Assembly: GCA_034660995.1 (NCBI GenBank) | Contig: JAYEKL010000118.1 | Location: 1 to 31,130 of the forward strand | Direction of reading: 5' to 3' | Origin: JAYEKL01 sp034660995 | GTDB taxonomy: Bacteria; Patescibacteriota; Minisyncoccia; JAHIHE01; JAGLIN01 | Length of the DNA stretch: 31,130 bases | Shown here: positions 1 to 6,312 of the stretch, piece after piece | How the letters are laid out: every line of letters begins with the position of its first letter | How positions within the stretch are numbered: position 1 is the first letter of the stretch | Made by a program: the position numbers and the translations under genes | Notes under the pieces: generated by a model | What the model was told of the DNA's origin: nothing | Database searches by the model: none | Seen by the model: only the letters and a program-made list of their open reading frames with translations

Positions 1-237
1 TATAATTGGGGTAATGTTTTAACCCGTAATTATACAATCTAGAGAAACCTTTGCAATGCCCATATTTGAATCCTAATTGCATATATTTAGCTTATTTGGA
101 TTCCAATATGTGAGTGAACTTATTCATAGTACAGCATTGTAGTATCATATATATACAATATTCTTCAACCCTATGGAGAAGTTTCCTGCGTAGAGTTCTC
201 CATAAAGTCAAACAATATTATGTACAACTTTGTAAAA
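1..237. other. Intergenic region with two hairpins
   Basis: No protein gene is seen here. Two inverted repeats are visible. Positions 61-73 pair with 98-110 (13-base arms, one mismatch), and 172-180 (TATGGAGAA) pairs exactly with 196-204 (TTCTCCATA). The second lies about 35 bases beyond the stop codon of the leftward glycosyltransferase gene and could mark its 3' end, but no run of T follows it in that direction, so it is not a convincing terminator. Confidence 0.45.
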
Positions 238-1137
238 TCACTTAATATTTTTATATCTACATTTAAATGATCTTTTTAAAACCAACCAGCTAAATTTTAC
301 TGTTGCGTTATAAATTCGTCCTACTCTTCTTGGTTCCAAAATTAACCGCCATAACCATTCTAGCCATAATTTTTGAAAAATTAATGGCGCGCGCTTGACT
401 TTACCAGATATAAAATCAAACGACCCGCCAACTCCAATTGCTAACTTTACACTTGGCATTTTTTTTAGATTTTTACAGATCCATTCTTCTTGCTTTGGAG
501 CGCCAAACGCAACAAAAATGATGTCAGGTTGAGCTTTATTGATACGTTGAATTAAATTATTACAGGATATATGTATTTGATTGTCATTCTGAACTTGTTT
601 CAGAATCTTTTGCCTATCATCGCAGACTTTTTCTATTCTCTTTATAACTTGCCTTAGAATTTTAAAATTGAAAATTGAAAATTTATTGGAAATTGGAAAT
701 TGGAAATTGGAAATTTTAGATCGTATCCCCTCCTCCGCGCCAACAATATTTAAATCATCATATTTTTTGGATAAAACTTTCGCTGTCTTCTCCGCTATCT
801 CTTCTCCTGCTCCTAATAAATAAATTCTTTTGTCTTTCACAAATTCAGATTCGCAGATTTTATAAATTAAATCAATGCCCGTAATTTTTTTAGACAATAT
901 TTGATTATTTAAAAATCTATTTGCAAGTACTATCCCAATTCCATCTGGAATAACTAAATCAGCCTCATTTACGATTTTTTTAAAATAATAATTCTCCTGA
1001 GCTTCAACAATCATTTCTGGATTCAGCGTTACAATATAATATTGCTGATCTGACAACAAAAAACTCTTAATCTTTTCAAGAACTTCAGTAATAGTAATCT
1101 CATTTATTTTTACATCTAAAATTCTTGCTTGATTCAT
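238..1137 (-). CDS. WecG/TagA/CpsF family glycosyltransferase
   Basis: This is a GT26-family enzyme, which transfers an N-acetylhexosamine (ManNAc-type) onto a polyprenyl-diphosphate-linked sugar during surface glycan assembly at the inner face of the membrane. Visible family features are VTLNPEM with Thr37, the IPDGIG motif with Asp65 (matching the active-site Thr and catalytic Asp described for TagA), YLLGAG at 106-111, the FGAPKQEEWI block near 211-220, GVGGSFDF near 235-242, and the Arg-rich C-terminal LEPRRVGRIY tail that packs onto the membrane in this family. At 299 residues it is about 50 longer than usual, and the extra length lies at about residues 139-193, inside a normally short loop. 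That segment resembles intergenic repeat DNA and is listed separately. thpR lies 16 bases upstream on the same strand, so the two may be cotranscribed. The exact sugar cannot be told. Confidence 0.9.
   Translation of the reverse strand: MNQARILDVKINEITITEVLEKIKSFLLSDQQYYIVTLNPEMIVEAQENYYFKKIVNEADLVIPDGIGIVLANRFLNNQILSKKITGIDLIYKICESEFVKDKRIYLLGAGEEIAEKTAKVLSKKYDDLNIVGAEEGIRSKISNFQFPISNKFSIFNFKILRQVIKRIEKVCDDRQKILKQVQNDNQIHISCNNLIQRINKAQPDIIFVAFGAPKQEEWICKNLKKMPSVKLAIGVGGSFDFISGKVKRAPLIFQKLWLEWLWRLILEPRRVGRIYNATVKFSWLVLKRSFKCRYKNIK
559..723 (-). repeat. Repeat-derived in-frame insertion inside the glycosyltransferase gene
   Basis: This segment encodes about residues 139-193, which have no counterpart between the VGAEEG and NLIQRINKAQPD blocks of the family. 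At 661-720 the DNA is a short-period tract of AATTGGA/AATTGAA words. At 583-612 it reads TGTCATTCTGAACTTGTTTC and continues into AGAATCTTTT, a sequence type I know from dispersed intergenic repeats in bacterial genomes. The length appears to be a multiple of three, since the frame is intact on both sides. The gene is therefore probably still translated, with an extra basic loop. The boundaries are estimates from family comparison by memory. Confidence 0.65.
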
Positions 1138-1153
1138 AATTCATTCTTTAAGT

Positions 1154-1696
1154 CTATAGAGCTAGTTGAAAACTTTCAACTAATTTATGTTTTTCTATAT
1201 TCGGTCTAAGCTGACTTTCCATAATCTCTATTTTTTCTGCTTTAAATTTCATATTTCTTAAAACAATATTTGTCTGTTTTCCTTTGAGCTGATTTCCTCT
1301 AGCCCGCGCAAGAACAATGTGCGGCTTAAATTCAGCTTCTTCCGCCTCAAATCCACAAAGTTTTAAATTTTGCTCTAAAGTTCGTTTTAACCTCATCATA
1401 TTTGCATCTATTAAAATCGTCACCCAAAACATTCGCGCTTGAACTATATCTGGACCTAAAACTATCTTGTCTAGACACATTTGAAAGGGCTTAATTTCTA
1501 AAGCTGTTTTTTCCGCCGCTGACAAAATTTCCTCTAATTCATTCTTGTTAACTTCTCCTAAAAATTCAATTGTTGTGTGCAACTTATAGAAATTCGTCCA
1601 TTTTACATGTAAATTCTTCCATCTTTTTTCATAAGATAGCAATTCCCTTTTAATCTCATCTGGCAGACCAATTGTTATAAAAATTCGTTTTTTCAT
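1154..1696 (-). CDS. thpR: RNA 2',3'-cyclic phosphodiesterase (2H family)
   Basis: This 180-residue protein belongs to the 2H phosphoesterases (LigT/ThpR), which open 2',3'-cyclic phosphate ends of RNA. The first signature is HTTIEFLGE (His40-x-Thr42). The second is HIVLARARG (His126-x-Val128), where the family normally has Thr or Ser, so the second motif is imperfect. The N-terminal RIFITIGLP strand and overall length are typical. A TATAAT box lies 6 bases upstream of the ATG, so the message is probably leaderless. It is followed by the glycosyltransferase gene after 16 bases. The family call is strong. Full catalytic activity is less certain because of the Val. Confidence 0.88.
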   Translation of the reverse strand: MKKRIFITIGLPDEIKRELLSYEKRWKNLHVKWTNFYKLHTTIEFLGEVNKNELEEILSAAEKTALEIKPFQMCLDKIVLGPDIVQARMFWVTILIDANMMRLKRTLEQNLKLCGFEAEEAEFKPHIVLARARGNQLKGKQTNIVLRNMKFKAEKIEIMESQLRPNIEKHKLVESFQLAL

Positions 1697-1702
1697 AATT
1701 TT

Positions 1703-1731
1703 ATTATAACAGCTTGCTTTTAATTTGACAA
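1703..1731 (-). promoter_or_regulatory. thpR promoter, leaderless
   Basis: On the minus strand TTGTCA (1731-1726) is followed after 17 bases by a perfect TATAAT (1708-1703). The expected transcription start falls at or next to the A of the thpR ATG at 1696, so the mRNA would lack a leader. The -35 box overlaps, base for base, the -35 box of the opposite purC promoter. Confidence 0.7.
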
Positions 1732-1752
1732 AAAATGCGAGATTGGTAAGAT
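1725..1752 (+). promoter_or_regulatory. purC promoter
   Basis: TTGACA (1725-1730), 16 bases, then TAAGAT (1747-1752). Transcription would start near 1759 and give a leader of about 70 bases with a small hairpin (ATTGTTA at 1768-1774 with TAACAAT at 1780-1786) ahead of the ribosome binding site AAAGGAG at 1814-1820. The -35 hexamer is shared with the divergent thpR promoter, so the two promoters probably compete for polymerase. Confidence 0.65.
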
Positions 1753-1830
1753 CGCCACATAAGGAGGATTGTTAGAAAATAACAATGTTCTTTTAAATTT
1801 GTAAAAACAAAATAAAGGAGCTGATAGATA

Positions 1831-2631
1831 ATGGGAAAAACAAAAGATATAATAGATACCGAGTCTTGTATTGTTCGCTTGGTCAACAAACCCATCATCA
1901 CCGCTGGTGATGGAGAAAAGAAAGAACAGATAGTTGGTAAAGATGTCTTGGCAACAACGACTACTTTGAATATCTTTCGTTTATTAGAAAAGTGCGGTGT
2001 TGAAACACATTTCTTGAAACAAGATTCTCCAAGTTCTTTTTTGGCAATAAAATGTCAGATGATACCTATAGAGGTTGTTATAAGAAGAAAAATTGGAGAA
2101 AAGAGCAGCTTTCTAAAACGCTATCCAAAAGTCCAACCAGGAACAATATTAGAAGATCTTGAAGTGGAATTCTTCTTAAAAGATGACAAACGGCATGATC
2201 CTATTATCGTTTTTAACGAAAATGGATGGGTCTGGATTATACATGATCCTAAAAAACCGATTTCATTAATGGAAGAATCTTTCTTGGGTGAGATCGATCG
2301 TCTATGTCTTCCATTTGAGATTGAAAAGATGGAAGAGACAGCTAAGCTAGTTTTTTCTATATTGGAGCAAGCATTATTGATCTTGGATATTACTTTGGAA
2401 GATTTGAAAATAGAATTTGGCCATATCCAAATGAGCACTTCCCAAGGAGAGATCATTCTCGCTGATGTTATTGACAACGACAGCTGGAGAATCACAAAAG
2501 ACGGACAAGATATAAGTAAACAGGGATTCAGGGATGGCGATGATCTAAAAACAGTAGAGAATGTCTACAAAATTGTCGCAGAGTTAAGTAAGCAGTTACC
2601 AGAACTGGCAAGTAAAATAAAAATAGAATAA
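1831..2631 (+). CDS. purC: SAICAR synthetase, animal PAICS-like type
   Basis: This 266-residue protein is phosphoribosylaminoimidazole-succinocarboxamide synthase, which joins aspartate to CAIR using ATP in purine synthesis. Visible motifs are GKTKDI (2-7), the substrate-binding MIPIEVVIRR near residue 73, SSFLKRYPKVQPG, VEFFLKDD, DLKIEFG and ADVIDNDSWR near residue 210. The combination of FLKRxPxV, FFKDD-like and DVIDNDSWR is what I remember from the N-terminal domain of animal PAICS, rather than from the usual bacterial enzyme. It stands alone: no other purine gene is in the window. It has a consensus promoter, AAAGGAG 10 bases before the ATG and its own terminator, unlike most genes here. 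This suggests a self-contained transferred unit or use in nucleotide salvage. Confidence 0.88.
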   Translation: MGKTKDIIDTESCIVRLVNKPIITAGDGEKKEQIVGKDVLATTTTLNIFRLLEKCGVETHFLKQDSPSSFLAIKCQMIPIEVVIRRKIGEKSSFLKRYPKVQPGTILEDLEVEFFLKDDKRHDPIIVFNENGWVWIIHDPKKPISLMEESFLGEIDRLCLPFEIEKMEETAKLVFSILEQALLILDITLEDLKIEFGHIQMSTSQGEIILADVIDNDSWRITKDGQDISKQGFRDGDDLKTVENVYKIVAELSKQLPELASKIKIE

Positions 2632-2648
2632 CAAATTTGTAATTTATG

Positions 2649-2684
2649 CGTCTTAAAAATTTAATTTTTTGAGACGTTTTTTTT
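2649..2684 (+). terminator. purC terminator
   Basis: CGTCTTAAAAA and TTTTTTGAGACG form a stem (with one G-U pair) around a short AT loop, followed by eight T. It lies 17 bases after the purC stop codon. Confidence 0.8.
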
Positions 2685-2752
2685 CTTGCGGTAAAAAAGG
2701 AAAGTGGTAAACTAGAAGTATACATTCATTATTTAACAGTAAAATAGTATAA

Positions 2753-2795
2753 TTCTTAACAATTTAGCAATACAACAATATAACAATTTAATAAG
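2753..2795 (+). promoter_or_regulatory. Leader-word tract, AACAATTTAGCAAT class
   Basis: Directly upstream of amrS is a quasi-periodic tract of AACAAT words containing AACAATTTAGCAAT at 2758-2771. The same 14-mer occurs, always in the sense orientation, just upstream of nptA (20184-20171, minus strand) and atpH (27338-27351), and once more at 25199-25212 ahead of the atp promoter. No Shine-Dalgarno sequence is present. Its function is unknown. Confidence 0.6.
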
Positions 2796-3812
2796 ATGAA
2801 AGAATCATATTTATATAAAAAGCTTGAGAATAACAAGGTTCAGTGCGACACCTGTTCGCAAAGATGTATTATTGCGCCTGAAAAATTTGGCATTTGCAGT
2901 GTTAGAAAAAATATCAATGGAAAATTATATGCTCTTAATTACAAAAAATTAATTTCAGAAAGCATAGATCCAATTGAAAAGAAACCGCTATTTCATTTTT
3001 TACCAGGAACTCATTCGTTATCAATCGCCACTATTGGATGTAATTTTCGTTGTGACAATTGTCAAAACTGGCAAATCTCCCAATTAGTAAAAACTGATAA
3101 AAGTATGCTTGAAGTTGGACAAAATATGTCTCCTGAAGAAATAGTCAATGACGCAATAAAAAACAAATGTCAAAGTATAGCCTATACATATACTGAACCG
3201 ACCATATTTTTAGAATACGCGCTTGACACAATGAAACTAGCAAAGAAAAAAGGAATAAAAAATATATGGATAACGAACGGCTTTATGAGTAATGAAACTT
3301 TAAATCTGATTGCGCCGTATCTTGACGCGACAAATGTAGACCTGAAATCTTTTGATGATAAATTTTATAAAACATATTGTGGAGCAAAAGTTGATATAGT
3401 TCTAGAAAATCTAAAGAGGATTAAAAAACTTGAAGTTTGGAATGAAATTACAACACTTTTAATCCCAACTTTGAGCGATAATGAAAAAATGCTTGAACAT
3501 ATCGCAAAATTTATTTTTAATGAATTGGGTAGTGAGACGCCTTGGCATATAACCGCATTTTCTGGCGCGCTTTCTTGGAAAATGCAAAATATATCTGATA
3601 CTTCTATTGAAAAAATTGATAAAGCCTATAATATAGGCAAAAGAGTTGGACTCAAATATATTTACACTGGAAACATTCCAGGAAATTCTAAAGAAAATAC
3701 ATATTGTCCAAAATGTAATGAACTTGCCATAGAAAGAATTGGACTTTATATCAAACGATTTGATAAAGATGGAAAATGCGCAAAGTGCGGGGGAAATTTA
3801 GATATATACTAA
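2796..3812 (+). CDS. amrS: AmmeMemoRadiSam system radical SAM enzyme
   Basis: This 338-residue radical SAM protein belongs to the pyruvate-formate-lyase-activase-like AmrS family. The 4Fe-4S motif is GCNFRCDNC (Cys82, Cys86, Cys89). It is preceded by the family's N-terminal cysteine cluster CDTCSQRC (Cys17, 20, 24) with Cys34, and followed at the C terminus by two CxxC pairs (YCPKCNE and CAKCGG) that look like a zinc or extra cluster site. The partner dioxygenase-like gene follows on the same strand. The substrate of this widespread system is not established. The last codons, DIY and stop, run into the left inverted repeat of a 137-bp element, so the native C terminus may have been altered by a few residues. 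The start is set by the leader-word tract; no SD is seen. Confidence 0.9.
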   Translation: MKESYLYKKLENNKVQCDTCSQRCIIAPEKFGICSVRKNINGKLYALNYKKLISESIDPIEKKPLFHFLPGTHSLSIATIGCNFRCDNCQNWQISQLVKTDKSMLEVGQNMSPEEIVNDAIKNKCQSIAYTYTEPTIFLEYALDTMKLAKKKGIKNIWITNGFMSNETLNLIAPYLDATNVDLKSFDDKFYKTYCGAKVDIVLENLKRIKKLEVWNEITTLLIPTLSDNEKMLEHIAKFIFNELGSETPWHITAFSGALSWKMQNISDTSIEKIDKAYNIGKRVGLKYIYTGNIPGNSKENTYCPKCNELAIERIGLYIKRFDKDGKCAKCGGNLDIY

Positions 3813-3941
3813 TTTGCTTTAATAACTCCGCTTTTATAAATTCAAAAAATTATACGAAAAGTATTATTTATTGAGATAAACTGGATTCCCGTCTTCACGG
3901 GAATGACAAAAATAATGGAACTATTAAAACAAGTTAGTATA
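3805..3941. mobile_element. 137-bp MITE-like element, copy 1
   Basis: The element begins TATACTAATTTGCTTTAATA and ends with a near-perfect reverse complement of this (21-base ends, three mismatches). The core carries a hairpin at GATTCCCGTCTTCACGGGAA. A second copy of exactly the same length lies at 21514-21650; the two differ at four positions, all within the terminal repeats. The ends TA...TA fit insertion at a TA dinucleotide, as with IS630/Tc1-type elements. It encodes no protein. The TAA stop codon of amrS (3810-3812) is inside its left end. Confidence 0.8.
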
Positions 3942-3942
3942 A

Positions 3943-4019
3943 TTTGAATAATGAATAATGAATCAAGAATTATAAGTTTATTATTCGTAATTCCTAATTC
4001 TTAATTATTAAATTTAAAT
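3943..4019 (+). promoter_or_regulatory. Leader-word tract, AATTATGAAT/AATTCTTAATT class
   Basis: A low-complexity tract of GAATAATGAATAATGAAT and TAATTCCTAATTCTTAATTA words fills the space between the 137-bp element and amrB. A related tract, GAATTAAGAATTACGAATGA when read on the minus strand, lies just upstream of the 56-residue gene at 17264-17434. There is no SD sequence. Confidence 0.4.
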
Positions 4020-4021
4020 AT

Positions 4022-4810
4022 ATGCTAAAATTCGCATCAATCTGTCCCCATCCCCCACTTTTAATTCCTTCAATCGGAAAAAATTATTTTACGCAAATCA
4101 AATCAACCGTACACGCTATGAATGAACTGGGAAATCAGATTAGAAAGAAAAATATTGATACTATTATTATTATATCCCCACACGGCCCTGTTCAAATGGA
4201 TGCTATGTCTATAAATAGTACAAAGTATTTACAAGGAAATTTTTCACAATTTGACGATAATACTTCAATGAAAATTGAGAATGATATTAATTTGGGAACA
4301 AGTATAAAAAGACTTGCAGACTTAAAAGGCATACCGACCGAGCTTATCGGTAATGATACTCCTCTTGACCACGGAGCAATGGTTCCTTTGTTTTTTCTTA
4401 GAAAATATATGCCTAAAGTAAAAATTGTTTCAATAACTTTTTCCTGTCTTGATTATAAAAATCATTTTGAATTTGGCGAAGTTATTTATGAAATCGCGGA
4501 AAGCACAGAAAGAAAAATAGCTTTAGTCGCCAGCGGTGATCTTTCTCATCGCTTAACTCCTGACGCGCCTGTCAAATATTCTCCAGAAGGAAAAAAATTT
4601 GACAAACTTTTAATTAATTTACTAAAAAATAATAAAGTTGACGAGATATTAAGTTTAGATTCAGATTTTGTTGAAAAAGCAGGAGAATGCGGACTACGAT
4701 CAATTATAATTCTACTAGGCGCGTTATCAAGTCTAGATTACTCTTTTGAAAAATTAAGCTATGAAGGACCATTCGGAGTTGGATATTTAGTAGGAAAATT
4801 CGAATTTTAA
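4022..4810 (+). CDS. amrB: AmmeMemoRadiSam system protein B / LigB-like class III dioxygenase fold
   Basis: This 262-residue protein has the Memo/LigB extradiol-dioxygenase fold. Likely metal-site histidines are His10 (ICPHPPLLIP), His54 (IISPHGPV), His117 (LDHGAMVPL) and His176 (ASGDLSHRL). The C-terminal LSYEGPFGVGYLVGKF block is typical of the AmmeMemoRadiSam-associated group. It follows the radical SAM gene, separated only by the inserted 137-bp element and a leader tract, so the pair was probably adjacent before insertion. The AMMECR1 domain, the third member of the system and often fused behind this domain, is absent here. Catalysis in this family is unproven. Confidence 0.83.
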   Translation: MLKFASICPHPPLLIPSIGKNYFTQIKSTVHAMNELGNQIRKKNIDTIIIISPHGPVQMDAMSINSTKYLQGNFSQFDDNTSMKIENDINLGTSIKRLADLKGIPTELIGNDTPLDHGAMVPLFFLRKYMPKVKIVSITFSCLDYKNHFEFGEVIYEIAESTERKIALVASGDLSHRLTPDAPVKYSPEGKKFDKLLINLLKNNKVDEILSLDSDFVEKAGECGLRSIIILLGALSSLDYSFEKLSYEGPFGVGYLVGKFEF

Positions 4811-4838
4811 TATTTTAGAAATAATAATCTACAACAAA

Positions 4839-4870
4839 AAGAGCCAACTATGAATTGGTTCTTGTTTTTA
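4839..4870 (+). terminator. amrB terminator
   Basis: AAGAGCCAA (4839-4847) pairs with TTGGTTCTT (4855-4863, one G-U pair), followed by GTTTTTATTT. It lies 28 bases after the amrB stop. Confidence 0.7.
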
Positions 4871-4880
4871 TTTAGGTGCT

Positions 4881-4961
4881 TTCCCCTCTAGAGATGGGCA
4901 AGGGGTGTGTAACAAGCTTTTTAACACACCCCCGAGGGGAATTATAAGAAAATCAGCAGAC
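4881..4961. repeat. REP-like palindromic element with conserved GGGGAATTATAAGAAAA tail
   Basis: The outer stem is TTCCCCTC (4881-4888) with GAGGGGAA (4934-4941), and an inner stem has GGGGTGTGT with ACACACCCC. It is followed by AATTATAAGAAAATCAGCAG. The same architecture and tail occur at 14683-14771. It is non-coding. Confidence 0.6.
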
Positions 4962-4994
4962 ACTATTTAAACAATTAAAAATGAATACCGAATA

Positions 4995-5894
4995 TTAATC
5001 TACCTTACCCATTTTCCCCAATAAAAAATCTTTCTCTCCTTTCAAAACAGCAAGCGCCCACTCTTTTTTTTGTGGAATAAAAATTATCTTAATAATTTGT
5101 TTTAAAAACAAAAAAATACAATATGGACATAGAACAATTTTACTTAACAACGAACCAGTTCGTTTTGCCATAACAAGACCGTTTCTAGAATGGTAATAAA
5201 CATAACTTGAAGAACCAGGTTTTATTGATCTTGAAATCTTGTGATATATTTTAGATTTTGGAACATAGACAATTTTATAACCAGCATTTTTTGCCCTTAA
5301 TGAAAAATCTGTATCTTCGTAATATAAAAAATAGTCTTCTGCTAAAACGCCTATCTTTTCAATAACTTCCCGCTTTATCAACAAACAACATCCAGTCAAA
5401 TAGTCCATTTCCTCTGCTTTGTCATATTGTCTATTATCAATTTGATCAAGACCAATATGTGTTCCTTTATTTTTAAGCCAGTTAACTTTTCCACCAGCAA
5501 ACCAGATTCTATTCGGTTCACTATGAAAATATATTTTTGACCCCAAAACACCAATTTTTTCGTCTGACTCTCCCTTTTTAACAAGTTCACTTAAAAAATC
5601 TTTTTCAACTGTTGTATCGTTATTTATAAGCAAAACATAATGAGCTCCATTACTAATCGCATATTTTATTCCAACATTATTTCCACCAGAAAAACCAAGA
5701 TTTTTTTTATTTTCAATTATTTTTATATTAGAAAATTGTTTTTTTATTTCAAATACAGAATCATCTTCCGAACCATTATCAACAACAATAATCTTGTAAT
5801 TGCTATAATTTATTTTCTCAAGAGATTTTAAACATTCCAGAGTATCTTCTTTACCATTCCAGTTTAAAACAATGATATAGACTTCTTTTTGCAT
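4995..5894 (-). CDS. GT2 family glycosyltransferase (rhamnosyltransferase-like)
   Basis: This 299-residue enzyme has a GT-A fold and transfers a sugar from a nucleotide donor, probably for a surface polysaccharide or glycoprotein. Motifs are NWNGKEDTLECL at 11-22, VVDNGSEDDS at 37-46, the nucleotide/metal-binding LLINNDT (NND 91-93), DYLTGCCLLIKREV near 164-177 (acceptor side), and the YEDTDFSLRAKNAGY block at 192-206 holding the expected catalytic acid region. This set matches the WbbL/rhamnosyltransferase-like branch. There is no clear transmembrane tail beyond a hydrophobic stretch near 254-274 that may touch the membrane. It is alone in direction with the pilin gene 47 bases upstream. The donor sugar cannot be predicted. 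Confidence 0.88.
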   Translation of the reverse strand: MQKEVYIIVLNWNGKEDTLECLKSLEKINYSNYKIIVVDNGSEDDSVFEIKKQFSNIKIIENKKNLGFSGGNNVGIKYAISNGAHYVLLINNDTTVEKDFLSELVKKGESDEKIGVLGSKIYFHSEPNRIWFAGGKVNWLKNKGTHIGLDQIDNRQYDKAEEMDYLTGCCLLIKREVIEKIGVLAEDYFLYYEDTDFSLRAKNAGYKIVYVPKSKIYHKISRSIKPGSSSYVYYHSRNGLVMAKRTGSLLSKIVLCPYCIFLFLKQIIKIIFIPQKKEWALAVLKGEKDFLLGKMGKVD

Positions 5895-5941
5895 AAATAT
5901 AATAAATTATTTCTAACAATAGCTTAGACCAAAGACAAGAT

Positions 5942-6295
5942 CTAAGTTAAAATTTTGTCTAGTACAACAATTATTGAATACGAGGCAAGTATTAACATTA
6001 ATCCTAAAATAGTCCACGTTATCATCTTTCTCGCTGTTTCTATTTTTTGTTCATTTCCAGAAGAAGTTACATAAAGAACTCCTCCCGCAACAAGCATAAG
6101 GAGGGCTAATGCCCCAGCAACCGACAAAATCCATAATAGAAAATTCTCCACTAACTCAGAAAAATCATTTGTTTTTATGGGGTTATGAACTTCAACAACA
6201 AGGGGAGCGGCGGCCATGACACTGCTTACCCCAAGAACAAGTGAAGAAACAAAGACATTGGTAGACACTAATATCTTTTTTATAGAATTTTTCAT
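5942..6295 (-). CDS. T4SS-type pilin family membrane protein
   Basis: This 117-residue protein has an N-terminal signal (residues 1-29, ending VMAAA), a short extracellular segment, a transmembrane helix at about 50-76, a loop with YVTSSGNEQKIETARKMI, and a second helix at about 91-113. This is the pattern of the TrbC/VirB2-like 'type IV secretion system pilin' family that is very common in Patescibacteria, where copies occur far from any secretion operon. No VirB4, VirD4 or other secretion gene is near. It lies 17 bases downstream of the large amidase gene on the same strand and may be cotranscribed with it. Function is inferred from family only. Confidence 0.8.
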   Translation of the reverse strand: MKNSIKKILVSTNVFVSSLVLGVSSVMAAAPLVVEVHNPIKTNDFSELVENFLLWILSVAGALALLMLVAGGVLYVTSSGNEQKIETARKMITWTILGLMLILASYSIIVVLDKILT

Positions 6296-6312
6296 ATTTT
6301 TTATATTAATTT

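Noticed and set aside
1761..1803. Leader peptide behind AAGGAGG upstream of purC
   Set aside because: The only nearby starts are one base (TTG) or 17 bases (ATG, three codons) from the SD-like site, so neither spacing nor length is convincing.
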